Notes: a model not told the origin generated them from the letters alone. Counted from the first letter of the stretch, positions 8,207-15,938 are shown. The stretch is DNA of 37,333 nt from Thermaceae bacterium (GCA_015478585.1 JADMIM010000029.1:1-37333); one strand, 5' to 3'. Translations and numbers: made by a program.

Positions 8207-8662
8207 TCACCCTTCTGTCACCGCGCGAACCAAGCCTTGGACTCCGGCATTCTTGGGGATTTCGCCGTCGGTTCGGTAAATCAGACCGTTGCGGGCGAAG
8301 TAGGTGAAATATTCGGGGTTGAGCTCGACCTTTTTTCCGGTGGGTTCGACCACTGGAATTCCCCGCAAAATGCCTCGGTAGTCAATCACTCCGGTATGGG
8401 TGCCGGTCAGGTTGACTTGAAACTTCACACGATCGGGAGTTTCTTCGAGGTAGGTTTTGTTGAACTTGAAATCCGGCAGCGCTCGTTTACGGGCTTGGTG
8501 CATCCGCATCGAATCCTTTTTGCCAATTCTAACGAACAGGCTTACTGGGAAGGGAATAAGGCCGGTGAGTTTGTAGTCATCGGCGATTTGGGCCAGAGCC
8601 TCGTCCCACTCGCCAGCTTCCGCGTAGCGCAAGTGTTGCTGAACCACTTCTTTAGCAGTCAT
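8207..8662 (-). CDS. SnoaL-like / NTF2-fold protein
   Basis: A 151-residue protein of the NTF2-like superfamily: a helical N-terminus (VVQQHLRYAEAGEWDEALAQ) followed by IADDYKLTGLIPFP and beta strands such as VKFQVNLTGTHTGVIDY. Members include ester cyclases, polyketide cyclases and isomerases; the real role here is unknown. The ATG at 8662 is chosen over a TTG two codons earlier because GGGAGG lies 7 bases before it and it makes an ATGA overlap with the DUF3293 gene. Its place in the hpa operon makes a role in handling a ring-cleavage intermediate possible, for instance isomerisation or hydration (hpaF and hpaH are absent from the window), but that is speculation. Confidence 0.65.
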   Translation of the reverse strand: MTAKEVVQQHLRYAEAGEWDEALAQIADDYKLTGLIPFPVSLFVRIGKKDSMRMHQARKRALPDFKFNKTYLEETPDRVKFQVNLTGTHTGVIDYRGILRGIPVVEPTGKKVELNPEYFTYFARNGLIYRTDGEIPKNAGVQGLVRAVTEG

Positions 8663-9096
8663 AGCCAAGCCTCCCGAAGCATTTGTGCGGCAAATGCCTC
8701 TAGTCTTGCCGTCTCACACCAAGCTAGCGCAACCTTCTCGCCCTCACCCCACAGAATCGCGTACTGCCCGTACTTGCGACCTAGCTCCAAAGCCTGCTCG
8801 AGCCCCACGTCGAACACCGCGAACCCTTCCTCAACCCAAGTTCCGTCTGGCGATTCTCCGGTGCTGGGGGTGTGCTCGAGCCCCAGTGTCTTCAGGTCGC
8901 GCCCCAGTTCCGCGTGCCGCTGCGCGTTCTCTTTGCTCGAGAGCCGCTCACTGCGCGGGTTGTGTGCGGTGATGATGGCGAACTTGCGACCCTCGAAGAG
9001 CGTGATCCCGGTGGGCTTCTCGCTCAGGGTGAAGGCCATACCCGCCGCCTTGTAGATAGCGGATTGATAGGCTTCGGAGAAGGCTCGAGGACTCAT
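8659..9096 (-). CDS. DUF3293 domain protein
   Basis: A 145-residue protein resembling DUF3293: an FAIITAHNPRSERLSSKEN motif near residues 45-65, then TGESPDGTWVEEGFAVFD and, near the end, YGQYAILW. The function of the family is not established. The start at 9096 overlaps the hicB stop as ATGA, and its own stop overlaps the next start the same way, so it is translated as part of a coupled chain. No signal peptide or membrane segment is seen. Confidence 0.7.
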   Translation of the reverse strand: MSPRAFSEAYQSAIYKAAGMAFTLSEKPTGITLFEGRKFAIITAHNPRSERLSSKENAQRHAELGRDLKTLGLEHTPSTGESPDGTWVEEGFAVFDVGLEQALELGRKYGQYAILWGEGEKVALAWCETARLEAFAAQMLREAWL

Positions 9097-9314
9097 GAGG
9101 CAACTTGATAGATGGCGGGACGGTATTTGGGCTTGGGGATGGGCTTGCCCTTGGCTTTTGCGGTCTCGAGCCACGCAGCTTTGGCTTTTTCCAGCTCGGC
9201 CAGAGCCTCGCTGGGCGTGTCGCCGAAGGCCGAGCAGAACTCGAGGTCGGGGATATCGGCGATGTAGCCGCCGTCCTCTTCGCTGTAAAAAATGTTGATG
9301 TGATAGTCCTTCAT
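9093..9314 (-). CDS. hicB: HicB-family antitoxin
   Basis: A 73-residue protein with the HicB fold: FYSEEDGGYIADIPDL, then SAFGDTPSEALAELEKAKAAW, and a C-terminal KPIPKPKYRPAIY tail. It is complete and has a good ribosome site (GGAGG, 5 bases before the ATG). Normally it would neutralise and autoregulate HicA, but the hicA gene directly upstream is broken, so this is an orphan antitoxin. Its stop overlaps the DUF3293 start. Confidence 0.85.
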   Translation of the reverse strand: MKDYHINIFYSEEDGGYIADIPDLEFCSAFGDTPSEALAELEKAKAAWLETAKAKGKPIPKPKYRPAIYQVAS

Positions 9315-9483
9315 GTGTCCTCCAGGGTCAGGCTGTATTGCTCGACCAGCGCCAGCAGTGGTGGCTTCCGCTAGCCCTATCTAAAGTAAAGCCGAAACCC
9401 AGAGCAAGAGCGAGGAGTTCGTCGAAGCGCACGTTTTTAGAACCCCGTAGGAGTTTTTGCAACAGCTTGCGCTTCTTGCTCAT
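9311..9483 (-). pseudogene. hicA: Broken hicA toxin gene
   Basis: Starting at the ATG at 9483, overlapping the hpaG stop, the frame reads MSKKRKLLQKLLRGSKNVRF, DELLALALGFGF, TLDRASGSHH, which is the HicA N-terminus up to the catalytic GSHH motif. It then changes frame and stops at 9328 after 51 codons. The true C-terminus, LLALVEQYSLTLEDT, is present in another frame and ends at a TGA (9311-9313) that overlaps the hicB start. Compared with whole HicA proteins of this type, about 25-30 codons between GSHH and LALVEQY are missing and the frame is shifted, so the toxin is almost surely inactive although its His remains. Confidence 0.85.
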
Positions 9484-10274
9484 AACACAAGGTTCCGGTC
9501 GCCTTCCTCACTTACCACCGGTTCGGCCTCTTCGGTCTCCCAGGCGATGTCGTTCTCCAAAGCTCCCAAGCCTTCGATTTCCATTCGCATGGTGTCGCCC
9601 GGATGCACCTGGCTGATGCCCTTGGGGGTTCCGGTAAGGATTACATCGTTTGCCTCGAGGGTCATGAACCGGCTGACGAACTCGATGACCTCGGGGATGG
9701 AGAAAATCATCCCGTCGGTGCTGGCTTCCTGGCGCAGCTGGCCATTTACCAAAGCCCGTATCTTCAAGCTGTGCGGATTGGGGATTTCGTCGGCGGTGAC
9801 GTAATAGGGGCCGAGTGGCCCGAAGGTGTCCCAGCCTTTGCCCCGAATCGGCGGGCGGAAGGTGTTGCTCACGTAATCGCGCACTACCAGGTCGTTGGCG
9901 ACGGTGTAGCCGCCGATGTAGTCGTAGACATCCTTGGCCTTCACCCGCCGCGCATTTCGCCCAATGATGACCGCCAGCTCGCACTCGAAGTGCATGAACT
10001 TGGCTCCCTGCGGGTAAATCACCGTGCCTTTGTGCGGCAAGAGCGAGGTGTTGGGCTTCCAAAACAGGGCGGGTTGGCTGGGGCGCTTGAGGCCAAACTC
10101 GTCGGCGTGATCGGCGAAGTTCAGGGCCAGGGCTATCACCTTGCCGGGCTGCACAGGCAGAAGCCATTGCACCTTGTCGAGGTCGTGGGTTTCGCCTGCG
10201 TGGTCTACCAGGAGGCCGTGCTCGAGCCGCCCCTCGAGCATTCTCCCCCCCGCGATGAACCGGGCGCGTTTCAT
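9480..10274 (-). CDS. hpaG: Fumarylacetoacetate hydrolase family protein, HpaG-type
   Basis: A 264-residue member of the FAH family. In homoprotocatechuate pathways HpaG decarboxylates 5-oxopent-3-ene-1,2,5-tricarboxylate and isomerises the product. The metal site motif FECELAVIIGRNARRV and the signature GGYTVANDLVVRDYV are visible, then DTFGPLGPYYV and the C-terminal DVILTGTPKGISQV loop. The start at 10274 has a GAGGG a few bases before it. Its stop overlaps the broken hicA start. It is a single-domain protein, unlike the two-domain E. coli HpaG. Confidence 0.85.
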   Translation of the reverse strand: MKRARFIAGGRMLEGRLEHGLLVDHAGETHDLDKVQWLLPVQPGKVIALALNFADHADEFGLKRPSQPALFWKPNTSLLPHKGTVIYPQGAKFMHFECELAVIIGRNARRVKAKDVYDYIGGYTVANDLVVRDYVSNTFRPPIRGKGWDTFGPLGPYYVTADEIPNPHSLKIRALVNGQLRQEASTDGMIFSIPEVIEFVSRFMTLEANDVILTGTPKGISQVHPGDTMRMEIEGLGALENDIAWETEEAEPVVSEEGDRNLVL

Positions 10275-10285
10275 AAAAGCCCTCG

Positions 10286-10412
10286 TCGCGGGTCGCAGGT
10301 CGCAGGTTGCAAGTCAAAAAAGAGTTGAAGGTCTAAGGTCAAAGGATGAAGGTCAACCCTCAAGGACTTTAGATTGGCCTTGGCCTGAGACTTGAGACTC
10401 GAGACCTGAGAC
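10286..10412. repeat. Heptad-periodic repeat tract between the DapA-like gene and hpaG
   Basis: The whole 138-bp gap is made of degenerate 7-base units. On the plus strand units such as CGCAGGT repeat near 10292-10307, then GTCTAAG, GTCAAAG and GATGAAG near 10330-10352, then CTGAGAC and related TTGAGAC, TCGAGAC units near 10384-10409. The tract runs up to the stop codon of the DapA-like gene. No gene or terminator is seen in it. Confidence 0.8.
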
Positions 10413-11351
10413 CTACACATATTGCTTCCCGGTTGGGTCGGGCAGCATCTCGCGGCCCTTGCGCTCAGCAATCAGCCCGTAAGACTCGGCCATCTTGCGC
10501 AGCCGGGCCTCGATTTCCGGCGTGGTCGGGCCGAGCGGTTCGCGCCACTCCTTTTCGATTAGGCCCATCCAGGCCAACACGGTTTTGAGCGGGATGGGAT
10601 TGGTGTCCCAGAAGATGGCATCGTTGGCCTCGAGGCCGTAATAATGCAGCTCCAGGGCTTCTTTGTACTGGCCCTCGAGTGTCAACTGGCACATCTGCGC
10701 GGTCTCTTTGGGTAGCCAGTTGGCGGTGGCGGCAATCGTCCCTACCGCGCCCACACTCATCATCGGGAAGGTCAGAGCTTCCAGGCCGCAGAACACCGCA
10801 AAGTCGCGCCCCACTTTTCTGAGGAGTTCGGAGACATATTCGACATCTTTGCTCGAGTGCTTCAGCCCCACGATGTTCTTGAAATCGCGTCGCAGGCGAA
10901 CCACAGTATCAATCTTGATTTCGATGCCCGAACGCCCCGGAATGTTGTAGAGCATTACCGGAAAGTCCGGCACGGCCTGGGCAGTCTGACCGAAGAAGCG
11001 ATATAGCCCGTCCTGGTTGGGTTTGATGTAGTACGGCGTGATGATTAGAGCCCCATCCGCCCCGACTTTCTGGGCGAACTTGGTAATCTCCAAAGTCTCG
11101 TCCAGGCGTAGGGTTCCGGTTCCGGCGAGCAGGGGAACGCGGCCCTTGATGAGCTTCACTGCCAGTTCGGTCAGGTATTTGCGCTCCTCCATGCTCAAGG
11201 TTCCCGGCTCGCCGGTGGTTCCGCCCACGCTGAGGCCCTGCGAACCGGCCTCGAGCTGGCGCTCGATCAGTCTTTCCAGCGCCCCTTGATCAATCTGCCC
11301 GTTCTTGAAGGGCGTTACCAGCGGTACGACGCTACCCCTGAACTCGCTCAT
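10413..11351 (-). CDS. DapA-family pyruvate-dependent class I aldolase
   Basis: A 312-residue member of the dihydrodipicolinate synthase / N-acetylneuraminate lyase superfamily. The Schiff-base lysine is Lys164 (NIVGLKHSS), Tyr135 lies in LYNIPGR with Arg140, and GGTTGE is at residues 43-48. AAAGGAG precedes the ATG at 11351. As the first gene of the hpa operon it is less likely to make dipicolinate and more likely to cleave a pathway intermediate to pyruvate, that is, to stand in for HpaI (which splits 4-hydroxy-2-oxoheptanedioate to pyruvate and succinate semialdehyde). That role is inferred from position; true lysine-type DapA activity would be odd in an organism with the aminoadipate lysine route. 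Confidence 0.8.
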   Translation of the reverse strand: MSEFRGSVVPLVTPFKNGQIDQGALERLIERQLEAGSQGLSVGGTTGEPGTLSMEERKYLTELAVKLIKGRVPLLAGTGTLRLDETLEITKFAQKVGADGALIITPYYIKPNQDGLYRFFGQTAQAVPDFPVMLYNIPGRSGIEIKIDTVVRLRRDFKNIVGLKHSSKDVEYVSELLRKVGRDFAVFCGLEALTFPMMSVGAVGTIAATANWLPKETAQMCQLTLEGQYKEALELHYYGLEANDAIFWDTNPIPLKTVLAWMGLIEKEWREPLGPTTPEIEARLRKMAESYGLIAERKGREMLPDPTGKQYV

Positions 11352-11412
11352 GCATCTCCTTTGTGTTAGCTCGAGGGTACAGAATCCATCTGAGGAAAGG
11401 TAGAGTCGAAAC

Positions 11413-11438
11413 TTACAAATACAAGCGCGAAATTGTAA
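11413..11438. promoter_or_regulatory. Inverted repeat in the divergent operon/regulator promoter region
   Basis: TTACAA at 11413-11418 and TTGTAA at 11433-11438 are perfect inverted arms separated by 14 bases, about two helical turns centre to centre. It lies in the 101-bp gap between the hpa operon start and the PucR-type gene, so it is the best candidate operator for that regulator. The sequence shows the symmetry; binding is inference. Confidence 0.5.
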
Positions 11439-11452
11439 AATCGAACAAAGCC

Positions 11453-12550
11453 ATGCCCAGGGTTCTCAGAAGCAGCAGGAAGTCCCCCAATAGCGCCTTT
11501 GACTTCTCGAGCGCCTTCGACTTGTTGCTAGCCAAACTCTCCGATCAGCGCGGTTTTATCGAAGCTCTGCACCAGCTCACGGGCTTGCCCACGGCCCTGC
11601 TGGCCCCCTGGAACGAAGTTCTGGCCTGGGCAGGTAAGGTTCCGGCCCGGCATCCTACTGAAAACGGGCGGGGCAAGGGCTATTGGGCCAAGGAGGTGGG
11701 GGAGTGGCGGTTGATTGTTTACGGAGAAGCTTCGGTCTTGGACAAGGCTGGGCCGCTGCTCGAGCTGGCCGGGCGGATGCTTTGGCTGCGGGCCCTGGAA
11801 CGGGGGCTCGAGCGGGCTCAGGAAGAGAGTTTGGGGGCAGCTTTCCTCGACGAACTCCTGTTGGGCGAAGCCGACTTGGGCCGGGCCTTCGCGTTTGGCT
11901 TCGAATCCGGGCTTCCGCTGCTGCTGGGCCTGATTGAAGCGCCCGCGCCGCTGGGTCGTCACCGCTTAGCCGAGGCCAAGCGCCAAGAAACTCTGCGCGA
12001 ACTCAAGACCTCGGTGGGAGCATATCTAGAACGACTGGGAACCCCCTATCTGCTCTCTGGACGGGGGACAAGGGCCGTCGTCTTATGGCAAGCCCACGAT
12101 GCTACCAAGGAAGCGCAAACCCTGCTGTGGTCGGCATCCGAGAAGGTGCGAATGGGCCATTCGGCAGTTCATACCGACCTGACCTCGGTGGGAGCGGCCT
12201 ACCGTGAGGCGCTGATTGCCCTCAAGGCGGCGCGTCCAGGCGAGGTGCTGGGATTCGAGCAACTCGATCCGGTAGCCTGGGTGCTGCTTCAACAGTCGCC
12301 GGAAGACTTAAGAGCCCTGGTGGAGAGATTTCTTCCAGTGTCGGGGAAAAACTTGAGGACGCTCGAGGTCTACTTAGAGCACTCCGCCGATTTGAACACC
12401 GCCTCACAAGCCCTGCACGTCCACCCCAACACCCTTCGGTATCGTCTGGGACAGATTGAAGCGGTACTCGGTGTGCCGCTCAAAAACCCAGAAACTCTGG
12501 CCCGGATTTACCTGGCGCTGCGGGCCAAGGGGCTGCTCGAGGAGCGGTGA
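11453..12550 (+). CDS. PucR-type helix-turn-helix transcriptional regulator
   Basis: A 365-residue regulator. The C-terminus carries the PucR/CdaR-type HTH: LRTLEVYLEHSADLNTAS, QALHVHPNTLRYRLGQIEAV, then LARIYLALRAKGLL. The middle holds a GGDEF-like but non-catalytic effector region of the family (GAAYREALIALKAARPG). A longer frame extends to 11363 but the ATG at 11453 is preferred: the extra residues come from the AT-rich divergent promoter region. It faces away from the hpa operon and is likely its activator or repressor responding to an aromatic acid. No transmembrane segments are seen. Confidence 0.8.
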   Translation: MPRVLRSSRKSPNSAFDFSSAFDLLLAKLSDQRGFIEALHQLTGLPTALLAPWNEVLAWAGKVPARHPTENGRGKGYWAKEVGEWRLIVYGEASVLDKAGPLLELAGRMLWLRALERGLERAQEESLGAAFLDELLLGEADLGRAFAFGFESGLPLLLGLIEAPAPLGRHRLAEAKRQETLRELKTSVGAYLERLGTPYLLSGRGTRAVVLWQAHDATKEAQTLLWSASEKVRMGHSAVHTDLTSVGAAYREALIALKAARPGEVLGFEQLDPVAWVLLQQSPEDLRALVERFLPVSGKNLRTLEVYLEHSADLNTASQALHVHPNTLRYRLGQIEAVLGVPLKNPETLARIYLALRAKGLLEER

Positions 12551-12604
12551 GCAGGGTGTAAGGTTGCGGGGAAAGCAGATTGCCTGTGCAACTATAAGCC
12601 TTGC

Positions 12605-13150
12605 CTAGTCGTTCTCCAAAAGCCGCAGCGCAGGCCTCGAGACGAACTCTTCTTTGAGCATCCCGTACAGATATACGTCCTGCTTCTCGCCTCGGTAGGT
12701 TTCGTGGCGGCGCAAAACTCCCTCGAGGGTGAAGCCCAGGCGAACCAGCAGGGCAATGGGGCGGGTGTTAGAGGCGTGAGCCTCGGCGGTGACGCGCTCC
12801 AGGCCCCGATCCTCAAAGCCGTAGCGGAGCATCTGGTGGCCTGCGGTATAGCCATAACCCTGGCCCCAGTAGGCTCGGTTGCCGATGGCGATACCAAAGG
12901 CAGCTCTGGCCTCGAGGGGGTTCATCTGGCCCAAGTCCACGTAGCCAATTAGCAGGTTGTGGGCCTGTATCCCTAGGCGCATCAGGTTGACCGGCGGGTT
13001 GTTGACCATGCGCAGAAAGGTCTCTTCCCAACGTTCGGGGGGCTGGTTCAAGGGCCAGTCGTTGGCTAAGCAAAACTCCTCGTCCTCACTCCACTTGAGC
13101 ATGATGGCAATATCCGCCAGGGTGAGCGGGCGCAAGGTGACATCGGGCAC
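12605..13150 (-). CDS. GNAT family N-acetyltransferase (RimJ/RimL type)
   Basis: A 181-residue acetyltransferase. The acetyl-CoA loop is at about residues 94-102 (YWGQGYGYTAG) and the RimJ/RimL C-terminal motif at VTAEAHASNTRPIALLVRLG then FTLEGVLRRHETYRG is clear. Substrate is not predictable; relatives modify ribosomal protein N-termini, antibiotics or small amines. The start is a GTG at 13150, with AAGGG only two bases before it; the next in-frame choice would cut into the conserved VTLRPLTLADI segment. It converges on the regulator gene with 54 bases between. Confidence 0.8.
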   Translation of the reverse strand: MPDVTLRPLTLADIAIMLKWSEDEEFCLANDWPLNQPPERWEETFLRMVNNPPVNLMRLGIQAHNLLIGYVDLGQMNPLEARAAFGIAIGNRAYWGQGYGYTAGHQMLRYGFEDRGLERVTAEAHASNTRPIALLVRLGFTLEGVLRRHETYRGEKQDVYLYGMLKEEFVSRPALRLLEND

Positions 13151-13178
13151 ACCCTTAAGCTACACGGTCGGCTGAGTT

Positions 13179-13207
13179 TTGACGATTGCGCGGCGGCAGG
13201 CTACCCT
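13179..13207 (+). promoter_or_regulatory. Candidate promoter for the ABC-F gene
   Basis: TTGACG at 13179-13184 and TACCCT at 13202-13207 are spaced by 17 bases, a normal sigma-A layout. About 70 bases follow before the GTG start, including a heptad-periodic tract. Confidence 0.45.
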
Positions 13208-13220
13208 TGGAATGCTGTGT

Positions 13221-13262
13221 CGAACGTCAAAGGTCAAAGGTCTAAAGTCGAAGGCCAAGGGT
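13221..13262. repeat. Heptad-periodic repeat tract in the ABC-F leader
   Basis: Units CGTCAAA, GGTCAAA, GGTCTAA, AGTCGAA and GGCCAAG follow each other at exact 7-base steps. It lies in the presumed 5' untranslated region of the ABC-F gene and resembles the tract at 10326-10375. Confidence 0.75.
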
Positions 13263-13280
13263 TCTTGCGGGGGAAACCGC

Positions 13281-15494
13281 GTGGCTAGGCCGGATGTTTT
13301 GCTTCGCCTGAGCGACGGAGAAAAATCCTTCGGCGAGCGGGTCTTGTTTCGCCATGCCAAATTTTGGCTCGAGCCGCGCGAACGGGCCGTGCTGGTGGGG
13401 CCGAATGGGGCTGGGAAGAGCACCTTGTTTCAGGCCCTTGCGGGGCGACTACCTTTGGATGAGGGAAAGCTCGAGCGCCCCAGAGGAACCACCGTGGTGT
13501 ATCTGCCCCAGGATTTTCGCCCGTCTTCTCTCCCTCCTGGCGGAGAGGCAACACTATATGGAACAGCTTATGCAATCACCCCCTTATACCGCGCCGAACG
13601 CGAGCTAGAAACCCTTCCGCCTGAACGGGCCGGGGAAGCCTGGAACCGGGTGCGGGAGCTTTCGTTTTGGAAGGGCCGGGTCGCCAAAACCCTGGCCGAC
13701 TTTGGCCTGGGCGGCTTGTGGGAGAGCCCAGTCGGGGGTTTATCGGGCGGGGAAGGGGTGCGCCTGGGGCTGGCTATGACCTTCTTATCCGGGGCCGACG
13801 TGCTGCTTTTGGACGAGCCCACCACCCACCTAGACCTCAAGATGCGGTTGTGGCTGGAGGAGATGCTTCTGGCCTATCGGGGCGCGGTGGCCCTGATTTC
13901 CCACGACCGGGCCTTGGTTGCGCGGGTGGCGACCACCGTGTATCACTTGGAAGCCGGTGTCCTGGTGCGCGTCCCCGGCGGGTATTCGACCTATCTTCAG
14001 GAGCGCGAGCGGGTTCGGCGAACTATCCAGAAAGCCCGTAAGGAAGCCGACAAAGAGCGCGAGCGCCTGACTGCCTCAGCAGATTCCATGCGCCCTTTTG
14101 CCCAGTACAGCGCCAAAAAGTCCCGCCAGCGCGACTCCCTAATCCGTCGTGCCCAGCGTATCGAAGCTCCCGACCCGCTGCCGCCTGAACGTCGCTGGAG
14201 CCTGGAAATCGCCGCCGAGGGTACACCCAAGCTGGTGCTCGAGGCCAAGGATTTAGCGAAGTCTTACGTCTTACGTCAAACGCAAAACGCCGACCTTGTA
14301 GGGGCGCAAAGCTTTGCGTCCGGCGCGCGTCAAAACCAAAATCATGCTGACGATCAAAAACGCCAGGTCATCAAAAACGCCACCCTGCGGATTTTCCGGG
14401 GAGACCGCATCGCCCTGGTCGGCACGAACGGGGCGGGGAAGACCACCCTGCTGCGGCTATTGCTTTCCCGCGAATTCCCCGATGCCGGCGAGCGAACCCT
14501 CGGCCTGGGGGTCGGCGTGGCCTACCTTGACCAGCTTTATCACGGCCTCGAGCCTGATAAATCGCTGTTTGTGCAGTTCTCCAGCCGCTTTGGAGAAGCC
14601 AGGGCTGCCGCCTTGCTGGGCCGGGTTGGCTTCCGTCCGCCGCACTGGAACGACCCACCCCAGAGTTTCTCCGGCGGAGAGCGGGCCAGGGCCGGTTTAG
14701 CCCTGCTGGGTGCGCTGCGGGCGGGCCTGCTGGTGATGGACGAGCCCACCAACCACATCGAACTCGAGCTGCTCGAAGCCCTCGAGCGTGCCCTCAGCGA
14801 CTACCCCGGTACGCTGCTCTTCGTCTCGCACGACCGTACTTTGATCAAGCGTGTAGCAACACGTTTTTGGGGCCTCGAGGACGGGATTCTGGTCGAATAT
14901 CCCAACTACGCCGAGGCCGAGGCGGCGATGCTGGGCAAACCGGCGGTTCGGCTCAATCCCTACGGCGAACTCCCGCCCGAAACCGAAGCCTCCGCCGAGG
15001 AACGCAACCTTGAGGACGAGCGCCTGGCTTTGCTTGAACGGCTGCACGAAGTGAGGCTCACTGACCGCAGCCGTGCCCGTTTACGAGCGGATTTGTTGGC
15101 GGTTGAGGACGAGCTAGACCGACGCTACGCCCACGAGTTTTACCTGCCGGTTCCCTACCGATACCGGGTGCGGCAGGGGGGCCTCGAGGTCTTCGCCGAC
15201 TACGAGCTGTCGTACTGGCGGTTTTGGAGTTCGGCGGGCGGCTTGGAAGGCGAGTACAGCAATAAAATCCTGCACTTGGAGGGCCATGCCGATTCTCGAG
15301 TGCTCCAGGCTGCCCTCAGAGTCGCGTTTGAACTCGAGGGAGTCCAGGTTGTGCGCTATGGCAAACAGACTTTTGGCCGCGACAAATACCTCGAGGAGTT
15401 CAAACCCTCGGCCTGGGTGGACGAGAGAAGACCACCCGGCAAGCGCCGCAGACGCAAGCCTAAGCGCCCAGCCCCTCCCGCACCTGCCGTTTGA
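13281..15494 (+). CDS. ABC-F family ATPase with an in-frame insertion and C-terminal extension
   Basis: A 737-residue soluble protein with two ABC ATPase domains and no membrane segments, so of the ABC-F (translation factor / antibiotic protection) type. Walker A motifs are GPNGAGKST at 40-48 and GTNGAGKTT at about 381-389; signatures LSGGEGVRLGLA near 153 and FSGGERARAGLA near 462; both Walker B motifs read LLLDEPTTHLD and LVMDEPTNHIE. The charged interdomain linker lies near 245-300. Two oddities: residues about 327-356 are encoded by a heptad tract plus a GTAGGGGCG repeat, and residues from about 570 form an extension with a globular-looking LPVPYRYRVRQGGLEVFADY segment and a very basic end (RRRRKPKR). 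The GTG at 13281 is chosen for the GCGGGGGA before it. The ribosomal target is inferred. Confidence 0.85.
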   Translation: MARPDVLLRLSDGEKSFGERVLFRHAKFWLEPRERAVLVGPNGAGKSTLFQALAGRLPLDEGKLERPRGTTVVYLPQDFRPSSLPPGGEATLYGTAYAITPLYRAERELETLPPERAGEAWNRVRELSFWKGRVAKTLADFGLGGLWESPVGGLSGGEGVRLGLAMTFLSGADVLLLDEPTTHLDLKMRLWLEEMLLAYRGAVALISHDRALVARVATTVYHLEAGVLVRVPGGYSTYLQERERVRRTIQKARKEADKERERLTASADSMRPFAQYSAKKSRQRDSLIRRAQRIEAPDPLPPERRWSLEIAAEGTPKLVLEAKDLAKSYVLRQTQNADLVGAQSFASGARQNQNHADDQKRQVIKNATLRIFRGDRIALVGTNGAGKTTLLRLLLSREFPDAGERTLGLGVGVAYLDQLYHGLEPDKSLFVQFSSRFGEARAAALLGRVGFRPPHWNDPPQSFSGGERARAGLALLGALRAGLLVMDEPTNHIELELLEALERALSDYPGTLLFVSHDRTLIKRVATRFWGLEDGILVEYPNYAEAEAAMLGKPAVRLNPYGELPPETEASAEERNLEDERLALLERLHEVRLTDRSRARLRADLLAVEDELDRRYAHEFYLPVPYRYRVRQGGLEVFADYELSYWRFWSSAGGLEGEYSNKILHLEGHADSRVLQAALRVAFELEGVQVVRYGKQTFGRDKYLEEFKPSAWVDERRPPGKRRRRKPKRPAPPAPAV
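14261..14348. repeat. Repeat insertion inside the ABC-F gene
   Basis: Units GTCTTAC, GTCTTAC, GTCAAAC, GCAAAAC and GCCGACC run in 7-base steps from 14261, followed by a GTAGGGGCG element with a GCAAAGCTTTGC palindrome. The whole stays in frame and adds about 30 residues between the first strand of the second ATPase domain (KDLAKSYVL) and the following strand (VIKNATLRIFRGD). Confidence 0.75.
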
Positions 15495-15906
15495 TGCGGC
15501 TCAGCACCGCTTGTAGCCCACGCAGACGTAGTGGGGTGACGACTTCCTCTAGTCGAGCCAGGGTGTAAAAATCCTCTGGCACGTTCAACACCGCCTCTGG
15601 CGATTCCCCTTCTAGACCCTCGGACAGCATCCCGGCAAAAGCCCGCACCGTGGGGGCTTCCTTGGGGGCATCGAAGAAGAGATGAACCTGTTGGCCCTGG
15701 AGTTCGGCATGAACCCAAAACGGCGTGGTGCATTCGTGAACCTGCTCGAGCTGGCCTTTCATGCCCTCGGGCAGGGGGGGCATCTTCTTGGCGAACTCCA
15801 AGAGCATCTCGGTCTTGAGGATTTTGGGCGCAGAGCCCAGCATCTTTACCACGTTTTGCAGCTTGGGCGGCAACTGGGCCAGGTGTTCTTCGGCAGTCAT
15901 ACTCAT
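15460..15906 (-). CDS. sufE: SufE-like cysteine desulfurase partner
   Basis: A 148-residue SufE-family protein, which takes sulfur from SufS as a persulfide for Fe-S cluster assembly. The conserved core is visible as MPPLPEGMKGQLEQVHECTT with the acceptor Cys, followed by PFWVHAELQGQQVHLFFDA, and the C-terminal ARLEEVVTPLRLRGLQAVL helix. The start ATG at 15906 has AGGAG 11 bases upstream; the frame before it is overlapping MOSC-gene-spacer sequence. It converges on the ABC-F gene, overlapping its end by 35 bases. Confidence 0.85.
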   Translation of the reverse strand: MSMTAEEHLAQLPPKLQNVVKMLGSAPKILKTEMLLEFAKKMPPLPEGMKGQLEQVHECTTPFWVHAELQGQQVHLFFDAPKEAPTVRAFAGMLSEGLEGESPEAVLNVPEDFYTLARLEEVVTPLRLRGLQAVLSRIKRQVREGLGA

Positions 15907-15938
15907 GATTCTAGCGCTCCTGGCAACTCCTCTGAGTG

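Noticed and set aside
8174-9055. A 293-codon plus-strand frame
   Set aside because: It lies wholly opposite the SnoaL-like and DUF3293 genes, whose coupled starts and domain matches are strong.
10286-10412. A CRISPR-like array
   Set aside because: The periodicity is 7 bases and degenerate, with no 25-40-base repeats or spacers. No CRISPR array, tRNA or rRNA was recognised anywhere in the window.
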